From: Bog-473 sp963791995
GTDB taxonomy: Bacteria; Actinomycetota; Acidimicrobiia; Acidimicrobiales; RAAP-2
NCBI GenBank assembly: GCA_963791995.1
Contig: CAWBUQ010000012.1
Coordinates: forward strand, 1 to 64,000
Direction of reading: 5' to 3'
DNA length: 64,000 nt
A program made the position numbers and the translations under genes. Of this stretch, positions 8,077 through 15,684 are shown piece by piece. A model generated the notes under the pieces. That model worked only from the letters and a program-made list of their open reading frames with translations, did not search any database and had not been told where the DNA came from. Numbering within the stretch: position 1 is the stretch's first letter; every line of letters begins with the position of its first letter.

Positions 8077-8471
8077 CTATGAAGCCCTGCGGGACTTCGC
8101 CGTTAGCAGGACGCCGGGCCCCTCCCACCAGCGAGCGCGAACGAGGTTGCCTGACCCCCCGAGGTCGCGGTACATCAGAGTGCGCCGCAGGGAACCGCCC
8201 AACCCAACAAACCCAGGAACGTCAATACACCCTTCCCTCGCCCATCACGGCGAATAACCCCAACGCGGCCAACAAAGCCCTTGACAAATCTGACGGTTGC
8301 TAACGGCGGCCAAGAAGGAAATCTGACGCCCGAGTTCGATGATCGGGAGCGGACCCTGATCCTGACGGCGCTTTGGAACCACAAGCTCCAGGCCGGCCAG
8401 GTGAACGCCCCCATTGGGCGTGGCCGACGAGCGGCGGGGCGCCAGCGAGCAGGCCCGGGAGGGACCGTTGA
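8077..8471 (+). other. Non-coding right flank of the IS110 unit, with right direct repeat
   Basis: The stretch contains the right direct repeat (8091-8124), a GGGCCCCTCCC motif shared with the hairpin at 5126, and ATACACCCT at 8224. No convincing gene is seen. The long frames here are opposite-strand shadows of the 8472-8981 gene or have no coding character. Confidence 0.5.
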
Positions 8472-8981
8472 TCAGATCCACGTGCCCTCGTCGCCAAGAT
8501 GGGCGGGAACCCCGATCTGCCCCTCTTCGGTCTCGGCGGCCCGGTCGCCCCGCGTGGCCAGACCCGACGCGATACCGGTAGCTGCTCGCGTTGATCTCCC
8601 CGCCCCGACGGCCTGTCGGTCAGGGGCCAGCGGGCTGGCCGAGCGCGACTCGGTCGGAGCTTCGGTGGCAGGCTGTGGGTAGGGGGTTGAGCTCGTGGTG
8701 GGTGGAGCGGCTTGCCATATGCCAGCGAAGCCGCCCGGATTAGGGCCGGTTCCGGCCCAGTAGGTACGGTGATCAGGGAGACGGATCCGAGCCCTGGGAG
8801 TTCGAGCCGCGGCCCAGGCGACCGCCTCGGCTGCGGTTGCGACCTGGGCGTGCTCCACCAGATGGTCGTCGGAGCGTCCAGCCAGCCAGTAACAATGGTA
8901 GACGCCCGCGTCCTTATCAAAAACCAGTTGCGCGATCCCCGGGGGGCGATGGGTTGCCAACCCTCGATGCAAGCGTTTCAT
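8472..8981 (-). CDS. Conserved actinobacterial hypothetical protein
   Basis: 169 residues, starting at ATG 8981 behind CAAGGAGT. The first 90 residues are well ordered (GIAQLVFDKDAGVYHCYWLAG, TAAEAVAWAAARTPRARIRL, HRTYWAGTGPNPGG), a domain I recognise from uncharacterised actinobacterial proteins. The last 70 residues are Pro/Thr/Arg-rich and probably disordered. It lies next to the hsp20 locus on the same strand. No enzymatic motif is visible. Confidence 0.65.
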   Translation of the reverse strand: MKRLHRGLATHRPPGIAQLVFDKDAGVYHCYWLAGRSDDHLVEHAQVATAAEAVAWAAARTPRARIRLPDHRTYWAGTGPNPGGFAGIWQAAPPTTSSTPYPQPATEAPTESRSASPLAPDRQAVGAGRSTRAATGIASGLATRGDRAAETEEGQIGVPAHLGDEGTWI

Positions 8982-9058
8982 GCCTTGTCGACTCCTTGAG
9001 CCTCAGGGACCGCGCACCCTCGACGGCGGAAAGTACCGCCGACCGGGGGGACGGTCCA

Positions 9059-9493
9059 TCATTTCGTGACGGCCGCAGCCCCGACTGGTTCCGCCACCCT
9101 TCCCGATTGGCTTGTCTCGGCCTTGGGCTTGGCCTGTTCGATCACCGGGATGACGATGGTGAGGACCCCGTCGGAGTAGACGGAGCTGACCCGGTCACCG
9201 TCCAGGCTCTCACCGAGGATCAGGCGGCGGCTGAAGTTGCCTTGGATTCTTTCGGCGATCAGGATCTCACCATCGTCGCCTGGCGGCGACCTGCGACTGG
9301 CCCGTACCGTCAGGATATCCCGTTCGACGGTCAAGTCGATTGAACCTCGATCCACTCCAGGAAGGTCGAGACGGACCTTAAATTCGTGGCCATGACGGTA
9401 GGCGTCGACGGGTACCTGACCCACTTGGCGTTCCCTGAGCCAGTCCTGGGCCAGCCCGTCGAATACGCGGAATGGTTCGAATCGCATCGACAT
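9059..9493 (-). CDS. Hsp20/alpha-crystallin small heat shock protein
   Basis: 144 residues. The alpha-crystallin domain spans about residues 25-125: VPVDAYRHGHEFKVRLDLPG, IDLTVERDILTVRASR, NFSRRLILGESLDGD and YSDGVLTIVIPV. A short Ala/Lys-rich tail follows. It is a holdase chaperone of the cytoplasm. The leader AAAGGATCCACC before ATG 9493 is the same as in the second hsp20 (11797-12234), and both have the same promoter, so they are probably co-regulated. A winged-helix gene is transcribed divergently. Confidence 0.95.
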   Translation of the reverse strand: MSMRFEPFRVFDGLAQDWLRERQVGQVPVDAYRHGHEFKVRLDLPGVDRGSIDLTVERDILTVRASRRSPPGDDGEILIAERIQGNFSRRLILGESLDGDRVSSVYSDGVLTIVIPVIEQAKPKAETSQSGRVAEPVGAAAVTK

Positions 9494-9561
9494 GGTGGAT
9501 CCTTTCGTTGACGCTCGCGACCTCGCGGTCCGTGACCGCTACTGCTCGGACGTCTACCGAC

Positions 9562-9590
9562 AGCCTACTCTGGGTTTTTTCTACTAGCAA
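9562..9590 (-). promoter_or_regulatory. Promoter of the first hsp20
   Basis: On the minus strand TTGCTA (9590-9585) and TAGGCT (9567-9562) are separated by exactly 17 bp, about 70 bp before the hsp20 start. The same two hexamers and spacing precede the second hsp20. A GATTCTRGAA block lies just upstream of both -35 boxes and is a candidate regulator site. Confidence 0.65.
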
Positions 9591-9626
9591 TGTATTTCTA
9601 GAATCGACTGGCTAGACTTGTTGGCG

Positions 9627-9983
9627 ATGACGGAGTGGAGCTTCCTCACCAACCATGCCCGGGTCCTGGTCTGTATCGCCCACGACCCCGGGGTCCGACT
9701 GCGTGACATCGCCACCACCGTGGGCATCACCGAGCGCAGCGCCTACGGGATCGTCACCGACCTGACCGCGGCCGGCTACGTGGTCAAGGATAAAGACGGT
9801 CGGCGCAACCGCTACCAGATCCAGGCCCACCTACCGCTCCGAGACGATCTCGGCCGAGAACGGACCATCGGCGAGATCCTGGACGTGCTCGTCGACAACA
9901 ACACCCACAAACCAGCCGGACACGCCCCGGTTGAACCTGGGCGCAACGACACTCGCATCGCAACCGGCAGCCGGAAGAAGTAA
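9627..9983 (+). CDS. Winged-helix transcriptional regulator
   Basis: 118 residues. TNHARVLVCIAHDPGVRLRDIA, TTVGITERSAYGIVTDLTAAGY and VVKDKDGRRNRYQI form a winged helix-turn-helix of the MarR/ArsR-like class common in actinobacteria. The C-terminal tail is polar. ATG 9627 is preferred over TTG 9618. TAGACT just upstream suggests a short or absent leader. It is divergent from hsp20 and shares a 130-bp regulatory region, so it may control that gene; this is inference. Confidence 0.75.
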   Translation: MTEWSFLTNHARVLVCIAHDPGVRLRDIATTVGITERSAYGIVTDLTAAGYVVKDKDGRRNRYQIQAHLPLRDDLGRERTIGEILDVLVDNNTHKPAGHAPVEPGRNDTRIATGSRKK

Positions 9984-10409
9984 GCCGTCCCCATGTACCT
10001 GCGCCAGACACCAGCGCCGGCCAGGAGAGAGCAGCTTGTTCGAGCATGCGGCAAGGTCGACGTAGCGATGGTCGTTGGCAGCTGGTGGCGAGCTCGGGCC
10101 GCGGGCCGTCGACGCCGTGGCCTGCCTCTACCCATCGAAGTCGATGAGGTCCGGCGGCTTGAGCGGATCGCAGCGGACAATACCGAGAGGAAGAGGAAGA
10201 GCCAACCGCCCGCGATGGATTCCACGATGGAGGGTCCACGGAAGTAGGCGACCTCGGCCGCTGGTCGCTCACGTAACTGTCACTCCCGACGGCAGCCCTG
10301 CGGCCACGAGCACACCTGCGTGCGATGCCCCACTTGGCCTGACGGGTTGATGTATCGCTGGAGTCAATGCTGGGTTGCGGGGCCTTTGCCTTGGGAGCGG
10401 GCGACCAGG
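9984..10409 (+). other. Intergenic region, no supported gene
   Basis: An 84-codon plus-strand frame at 9993-10247 has Arg-rich composition and no family resemblance. I see no repeat or terminator. Confidence 0.4.
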
Positions 10410-10875
10410 TTAGGGAGCGATGTCGGCTGCTTGGGGCGTGTGGACGATCAGCAGGTGGCAGGGACAGTGGTGGGAGACCTTGTTGGGGACGCCGCCCAGC
10501 AGGAACCGCTTGCTCCCTTCCGCGCCCTGATTGCCGACCACGACCAGATCGGCGTTGACCTCGTCGGCTACGTCAAGGATCACCGACGCGGGGTGGCCCA
10601 GGCGGGCATAGGTCTGGGAGGGAACGCTCGCCTCGTCGGCGCGGTCGGCGGCGGCGCTGAGCATTGACCGGACCACGTAGGCGCCGTCGACCTCGCGCCC
10701 GTTTGTCGGGGGGCAGGCCCCGCTGGTGCTGGTAGATCTCTTCGGGCGTGAGCGGTCGGTAGGCCGTGACGATGTGCAGGCGGGCGGTCTCCTGGGCGGC
10801 GAGATGGATGGCGTGATCGAGAGCGTGCAACGCCGCGGTAGACCCGTCCGTGCCGACAACGATCTCTCGATACAC
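10410..10875 (-). pseudogene. Universal stress protein (frameshifted)
   Basis: A UspA-fold protein of about 155 residues in two frames. The N-terminal half (MYREIVVGTDGSTAALHALD, ARLHIVTAYRP) runs from 10875. The C-terminal half (EVDGAYVVRSMLSAAADRAD, DVADEVNADLVVVGNQGAEG, FLLGGVPNKVSHHCPCHLLI) contains the G-x2-G-x9-G(S/N)-like nucleotide-binding loop. The frames switch near 10700-10715 at a run of six C; removing one C joins them. The gene is therefore probably intact in the organism or broken very recently. Confidence 0.85.
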
Positions 10876-11263
10876 CGGCCCCGTCCTAACCGCCGTCCAC
10901 GATAGGCCAGACTAGGTCGATTCTCGGAGGGAATGATCGCCCTCGAGATTGGGTCGAATTCGACGGCTAGCGGGACCGGGCCTTCACCAATATAGGGTGA
11001 TGGTTAAACGGCGAACCGATCGCCAAGCCCTCACGTCGTGTCGGGTTCCACGGGCTGACAGAGATCTACTAGGGCGACGCCCCTTTCAAACCGCATGCTT
11101 GACCCCGGTGGATGGTCTTGGCCGCAGGATCCTCGGGCGGGCACTTCGCTGGCGGGTGTAGGGTTGGGCTGACACGGTTAGCATCTCCCGGTCGTGTCGG
11201 GCCAGCTTCGGTTGGCTGGGGAGCGATACTCCGGACCCTGGTAGCGCCTGATCGCAGCGCCCG
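10876..11263 (+). other. Intergenic region between stress protein and STAS gene
   Basis: No coding frame with family resemblance is seen. The segment separates two divergently oriented genes and should contain both promoters, but I could not fix a convincing -35/-10 pair. Confidence 0.4.
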
Positions 11264-11647
11264 ATGCCAGGAGAGACGCTATGCCTCCAGTCGAGGTTTC
11301 GTCCGGGAGTGTCTCGGCTCGACGCCCGGCGGTGTTCTCGGGCTGCGACGCCGATCGGCACGCTCGTCTGGCTTCGAGGCGCCCACGACACAACCACCAT
11401 GGTGGCGCTGTGCACGACCATAGCTCGGGCGATCGCGGTTGACGAGACCGACCTCGTCATCGATCTCAGCGAAGTGACGTTCATGGACGCGGCGACGGTC
11501 GCGGTGATCATCCGGGCCGAAGCGTTCCTCCGAGACCGGTCGCGGTCGCTTACGCTGCGATCCCCCTCGACCCCCGCCCGGCGCGCCAAACCTCCAAATT
11601 GTACTGCTCGGCTAATAGCTACCGCTTCGGTGAAAGTCGAAAACTAG
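11264..11647 (+). CDS. STAS-domain protein (anti-sigma factor antagonist-like)
   Basis: Up to 127 residues. The STAS core is residues about 32-100: GTLVWLRGAHDTTTMVALCT, DLVIDLSEVTFMDAATVAVI and RAEAFLRDRSRSLTLR. In the SpoIIAA fold the phosphorylatable Ser follows the beta-strand (D-S-S/T). Here the position reads MDAAT, so the usual Ser is replaced by Ala and phospho-control may be lost. The start is uncertain; the first 30 residues are low complexity and Arg-rich. It sits between Usp and Hsp20 genes. Confidence 0.65.
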   Translation: MPGETLCLQSRFRPGVSRLDARRCSRAATPIGTLVWLRGAHDTTTMVALCTTIARAIAVDETDLVIDLSEVTFMDAATVAVIIRAEAFLRDRSRSLTLRSPSTPARRAKPPNCTARLIATASVKVEN

Positions 11648-11796
11648 GGAACTGGTCCTCCTGGGGAACGATCAGCAGTCCAGGCAAAATGAGGTCGGAA
11701 AACTCGCAGATCCGGTGGCGCCAAGTTGGATGAGACCCAGTGTCCCGCCCTGGTCACCGGCGAAGTGACGCTTCGTCGGTGGCCGGGGGCGGATGG

Positions 11797-12234
11797 TCAG
11801 GCGGGTACGGAGGCCGCCTCGACGGCCTGGGCCACGCTGCCGACGTGGGTGATCTCGACCTTGCGGGGCTTGGCCTGCTCGGCCACCGGGATACTGACGG
11901 TGAGGACACCGTCGAGGTAGATGGCGCTGATGTGCTCACGGTCCAAGCTCTCGCCGAGGAAGAGCTGTCTGGCTAAGTCGCCATGGCCCCGCTCGGCTAC
12001 CAGAACTTCATCGCCTTCCTCTGGCAGCCACGTGCGGGTGGCTCGTACCGTCAGGACATCCTTCTCGACGGTCAACTCGATGGAACCGGGATCGGCGCCG
12101 GGTAGGTCGAAGTGGACCTTGAACTCGTCGCCCCGGCGGTAGGCGTCCACGGGGACCAGGCGAACTCGACGTTCGCCGAACAGCTCCTCGGTGATCCGGT
12201 CGAAGCCGCTGAGCGGCTCGAATCGCATCAACAT
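11797..12234 (-). CDS. Second Hsp20/alpha-crystallin small heat shock protein
   Basis: 145 residues, clearly paralogous to 9059-9493. The alpha-crystallin domain shows VPVDAYRRGDEFKVHFDLPG, IELTVEKDVLTVRATR, RQLFLGESLDREHISAIYLD and GVLTVSIPVAEQAKPRKVEI. It begins at ATG 12234 with the same AAAGGATCCACC leader. It differs from the first copy in having a more acidic loop (LPEEGDEVLVAERGHGD). Cytoplasmic holdase chaperone. The duplicate genes with preserved promoters suggest tandem-like duplication with divergence. Confidence 0.95.
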   Translation of the reverse strand: MLMRFEPLSGFDRITEELFGERRVRLVPVDAYRRGDEFKVHFDLPGADPGSIELTVEKDVLTVRATRTWLPEEGDEVLVAERGHGDLARQLFLGESLDREHISAIYLDGVLTVSIPVAEQAKPRKVEITHVGSVAQAVEAASVPA

Positions 12235-12581
12235 GGTGGATCCTTTCGTTGACGCTCGAACAGCTGACGGTCTGCGACCTTGGTGCCTCGAACGTCTAGA
12301 AGCATCCTACTATAGATCCATGACACTAGCAATGGACTTCCAGAATCACCACGCTCACGGATGCTGAGGGGGTGGTAACCGAGTGGTGACCACCCCACCG
12401 GTTCCAGGGCTGATGGTGAACGGAGCGGACCAAAGTGGTCGCCCCCCACCCGAGAGTGGGGCTCGCCCGATATGCGCCTTCGTGACGGTCGGGTGCAGCG
12501 TCTCGCCGTCGTGAGCCGTCCACTTTGATTTAGGGTACGCGCCGATGGTTCGCACCGCTCGTTGGGGTCACGGTCGACCGG
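12235..12581 (+). other. hsp20 promoter region and spacer
   Basis: Apart from the promoter at 12304-12332 this stretch has no supported gene. Short frames here are Arg/Pro-rich and resemble nothing known. Confidence 0.4.
12304..12332 (-). promoter_or_regulatory. Promoter of the second hsp20
   Basis: TTGCTA (12332-12327) and TAGGAT (12309-12304) on the minus strand with a 17-bp spacer, about 70 bp before ATG 12234. GATTCTGGAA immediately upstream matches the block at the first hsp20. Confidence 0.65.
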
Positions 12582-12800
12582 GTGCACCCGTACGCCGACA
12601 GACGGGCCCGGGAGCTCGCCTACGTGCCTATGAGCCGGGCCCACGAGACCAGCGGGCTGGACGTAAGCTGCCGACGACAGCGCCGAGGTCCTCAAACCGG
12701 ACTGGCAGACCGAACGGCGGCCAACGTGGGAGATCGACACGCGACCACCCGCCACCGCCGACCCTGAAAGGGTGGCCGCCATGACCGATGAGACGAAAGC
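12582..12800 (+). pseudogene. Relaxase/helicase C-terminal remnant
   Basis: A degraded frame reads HPYADRRARELAYVPMSRAH, resembling helicase motif VI (AYVAMSRAR) of MobF/TraA relaxases. It is followed in another frame by DWQTERRPTWEIDTRPPAT, resembling the segment near the C-terminus of actinobacterial relaxases. Neither has a start, and the rest of the protein is missing. If right, a plasmid or integrative conjugative element once lay here, which fits the conjugation genes at 23-27 kb. Confidence 0.4.
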
Positions 12801-13011
12801 CGGGCGGTCGCCACCGCCTACTCCGAGACCCCAGGTTCCCTGGACCCTGGTGTCAATGGCCAAATTTTGGTCCTCAAGCAACCGCCATTACCCGGCCCGG
12901 GAGCGCTCTGTCGGGACCGAGTTGTGATCGGCTCCGCGTCGGGACGGACCATCGGCCTGCGGATCGCCCACCCAAGAAGTACAAACTGATCAACCTACCG
13001 AGGAGGAACCT

Positions 13012-13356
13012 ATGACCAACCCGATGACGCCCACCGAGACCCTCCCCGAGTGCTCCACCTGCATCCGCGAAGCTGAGACCTACACCGCGGCGGCCCTCGC
13101 TGCCTTCGACAGAGCGGCCGAGCTGTTCGTCGGCGCCGCCCGCGGCCTTGTCGCCCGTGGCGAGGAAGCCCACCCGCCTGGCCGGACCGTCGGCGCAGCG
13201 CCGAACGAAGAACGCCAGGCCCAACTAGCAGACTGGTACGCCAGGAGCGCCGATTGCAGCTCCCGGGTTGCCGCCATCTGGGCCGAGCGGGCCACGACGC
13301 ACGTCGTCGGCGAGCACGACCTCTATCTTGAGGGACTGCCCAGGGGAAGGTCATGA
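13012..13356 (+). CDS. Small hypothetical protein, mostly helical
   Basis: 114 residues behind a strong ribosome binding site (GAGGAGG, ATG 13012). Composition is acidic and Ala-rich: CSTCIREAETYTAAALAAFD, RAAELFVGAARGLVARGEEA and RQAQLADWYARSADCSSRVA. It is probably a short helical bundle. A CSTC motif near the N-terminus and a later lone Cys could bind metal. I do not recognise the family. The good ribosome site and clean frame make it a real gene. Confidence 0.6.
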   Translation: MTNPMTPTETLPECSTCIREAETYTAAALAAFDRAAELFVGAARGLVARGEEAHPPGRTVGAAPNEERQAQLADWYARSADCSSRVAAIWAERATTHVVGEHDLYLEGLPRGRS

Positions 13357-13528
13357 CGGCCTCTACCGTACGACAACCATCGCATCCTCGACGCCGGCAA
13401 CCATCGCACCGTCGATCGTCCGGTGTGACTGACCGTCAGTTGAGCGGAACACCTCGCTGACTCGCTCGACAAGCGTCTAGACCCGTTTTCCGCACCGTTT
13501 GCGTGTAGGTGGCGGGCAGGGCGGGCGG

Positions 13529-13650
13529 GTTGTGCCTACGGAGCAGGGGTTTCTGTGTTTGGGTGGGTTTGGGACGGTGGGGCTGTTGTGCCAACCGGGT
13601 GAAGAACATGCTTGTGATTCGGGCGTGGGTGATGGTATCGTTGTGCCAAC
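13529..13650 (+). repeat. Three GTTGTGCCWAC repeats, 55-56 nt apart
   Basis: GTTGTGCCTAC at 13529, GTTGTGCCAAC at 13585 and again at 13640. The last copy abuts the ATG of the IS1634-type transposase fragment. The regular spacing suggests transposase or regulator binding sites at the element end. Confidence 0.5.
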
Positions 13651-13923
13651 ATGTATCCTCGGGTCAAGAAGGTTCGTAGAGGGGACCAGGTTCACCAGTA
13701 CGTACAGCTGGTGGAGGGCCGCCGAGAGGGCGGAAAGGTCCGGCAGCGGGTTGTGGCAACGCTGGGGCGTCTCGACGAGCTGAAGGCGTCCGGCCAGCTG
13801 GAACGATGGGCGGGGGCGTTCGCCCGGCTGGATCCGCCGCCGCCGGGCACCCGCCGCCAGGTCGGGCCGCTGCTAGTGGTGGCCCACTACCTGGACCGCC
13901 TGGGGCTGACCGAAGTCAGGTAG
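13651..13923 (+). pseudogene. IS1634-family transposase, N-terminal fragment
   Basis: Ninety codons match the start of IS1634 transposases (YPRVKKVRRG, HQYVQLVEGRREGGKVRQRV, VATLGRLDELKASGQLERWA). The family is normally 450-600 residues, and the catalytic DDE domain is absent here, so this is a truncated remnant. Its upstream region holds the triple repeat and probably the left end of the element. Confidence 0.75.
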
Positions 13924-14195
13924 AGGTCATGGCCCTGGCCAGAGAGCGCGGCCGGCTCCTATCGGGCGGTGTAACGACCGTCAGATATCGAGCGCTGGGG
14001 ATGGCGCCACATCCATGCTGTTCAAATCGGTCGCGGACTGGGGGGTGTTGGTTGACCTTACGCCTCGACGTGATGGCACGCGCCGGTATTCAACTCGTGC
14101 GGTCGTCCCTCGTCTCCGTCATGGCTATGTGCAAGTCGATTTCAGCAACGATAAAGCCCAGTTCCACCACACTGGTAGCTGGACGCATGTGTCCT
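13924..14195 (+). other. Spacer between IS1634 fragment and GAF-ANTAR gene
   Basis: This should include the deletion junction that truncated the IS1634 copy. No further transposase similarity is readable in any frame. A plus-strand frame (FKSVADWGVLVDLTPRRDGT at about 14018) is not recognised. Confidence 0.35.
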
Positions 14196-14910
14196 TCACT
14201 CGTCGCTCGGATCGTCGAAACGCAGCCGGCGGGCCACCACGTCGGCGGCGACGTCGGCCACGAGACGGTCTGTCTGGAAGGCACGCGCCCGGAGGCGGAC
14301 GAGAGCCTCGCCGACGGTGACATCGAGCTGTATCGACACCATCCCGGCCGCCTGGTGGACCACAGGATGAAAGTTCGCTTCCGCCTCGAGCTCGACCGCG
14401 AGCTGGCCGGGAAGGGCATCAGCCTGGCTGGCCAGGATAGCCCGAGCTGCCACATCGGCCATGATCAACGCGTCCGCATGTTGGTCGTCGCTTAGAGCGC
14501 CGGGCCGGCCCCGATACAAGTTCAAGGCCCCCAAACGGGCTGCGCCGACCCGGACCGGGAACCCAAACACCGCCCGCGCCCCCAGCGATCGCCGGCGGGG
14601 CGAACGCTGGCCACCGGAGCAGCGCAGGGTCAGCCAGATCCGGTTCCAAGGTCACCGTTCCATCGCGGTGGGCGTCAACACACGGCCCCTCGCCCAGCGT
14701 GTACTGCAAGTCCTCGATCAACGTCGAAGTGGCATTCGTCGTACACAGCGACGCCTTAGGCACATCCCCCGACAGCAGCATGATCCCCGCCCCGTCCATT
14801 CCCGTCACCTCGGCCGCCACCGTGCACAACCGGCCAGGCCCATCAGGGGTGCCCCCCTCGGCCAGCAGGGCCAAGATCCGAACCAACCGGGCGGCGGTCA
14901 CCTCGCACAC
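14196..14910 (-). pseudogene. GAF-ANTAR regulator (frameshifted)
   Basis: The N-terminal frame from 14910 encodes a GAF-like sensor (RLCTVAAEVTGMDGAGIMLL, TLGEGPCVDAHRDGTV). From about 14570 a second frame carries the end of GAF (GFPVRVGAARLGALNLYRGR) and an ANTAR RNA-binding domain (HQAAGMVSIQLDVTVGEALV, RLRARAFQTDRLVADVAADV). ANTAR proteins act as transcription antitermination regulators. The break near 14570-14590 lies in a GC-rich run, so assembly error is possible. It is the same architecture as the intact gene at 15685-16434. Confidence 0.75.
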
Positions 14911-15329
14911 CTCGTCGTTGGCACGTCACCCCTCGAACGGCGAGCACACCGGGGTCGTGCATCCATCGGATCGTCTCCTTGCACACAGGCGAGACGCTCA
15001 ACGAGGACCGGATTGGGGCGCATCTGGCCGAAACATCGACCTGCCAGCTTCCAGCGTACCCCCATCCTGGTCACTGAGACGGCCACGAAGGCGACCGGCT
15101 CCGCCGACTGCTGCGGCGCACAGCGCCCCGTCTCGCCGAGCGGGCCGGGGATCGGGTCTACGTTCTCCGGGAGAAGTCGTGTAGGGGTGGCCGCCAAGGC
15201 GGTCCCCGGCACCTGTCGCTCCAGACCCTCGGCGACGCTGTCGTAGCACCGATACTGGAGGAGCCGATGGGTGTTGACGACAGTCTCGGCATCAACGGCC
15301 CAGCCGGGGAACACCACGTCGCCTCCTGG
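14911..15329 (+). other. Intergenic region between two regulator genes
   Basis: No gene is supported. Short frames on both strands are Arg/Pro-rich and do not resemble families. It probably contains the promoter of the minus-strand GAF-ANTAR gene. Confidence 0.35.
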
Positions 15330-15610
15330 GTGAAGGTGCACCTGACCATATCGATCTCGTCACAGCACCCGACATATTCGACGTCGTTCTCCATGCCCAC
15401 GACGGGAACGCCGAGCGCGATCATCGACTTCACCGAAGTCACCGTCGTCGGGGCCGCCGGGATAAACCTGCTGGTAACCGTCTCCGCGTGACCGCCGGCG
15501 ACCTACTGGTCGGCTCTCCTGCGCCACTCCTCACCCGCATGCTGGCCCTTTTCGGGCTGACCGACATGATCGAGAGCGCTGGCGCGTCCGACTCCACACA
15601 TGCCCTGCGG
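15330..15610 (+). pseudogene. STAS-domain protein remnant
   Basis: Three consecutive plus-strand frames together read as a STAS domain: an IDLVTAPDIFDVVL segment, then SAIIDFTEVTVVGAAGINLLV, then TAGDLLVGSPAPLLTRMLALFGL. Two single-base shifts (near 15400 and 15490) separate them, and no good start is visible. The phospho-site position reads VVGAAG, without Ser. It lies beside GAF-ANTAR genes, forming a partner-switching and antitermination neighbourhood. Confidence 0.6.
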
Positions 15611-15684
15611 CGTACGGGGACGGGTTACCGCGTCGTCACCGAGCCACCGATTCGCAGCGTCGGCGGTCCTTATAGACTTCGGGG

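Larger units (their letters stand above)
4906..8260 (+). other. Candidate IS110-linked island with passenger operon
   Basis: Between the IS right end and 8260, four coupled reading frames (DUF6431 protein, WhiB, two small proteins) run into an IS110 transposase on the same strand. The block is bracketed by imperfect direct repeats (5029-5061 and 8091-8124, sharing TTAGCAGGACGC). Its outer edges both contain ATACACCCT (4911 and 8224). The 280-bp left leader is non-coding and contains ACACCCTC/GAGGGTGT (4913-4920, 4966-4973) as an inverted repeat. That would suit the structured non-coding end of IS110 elements, but this is inference. Confidence 0.45.
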
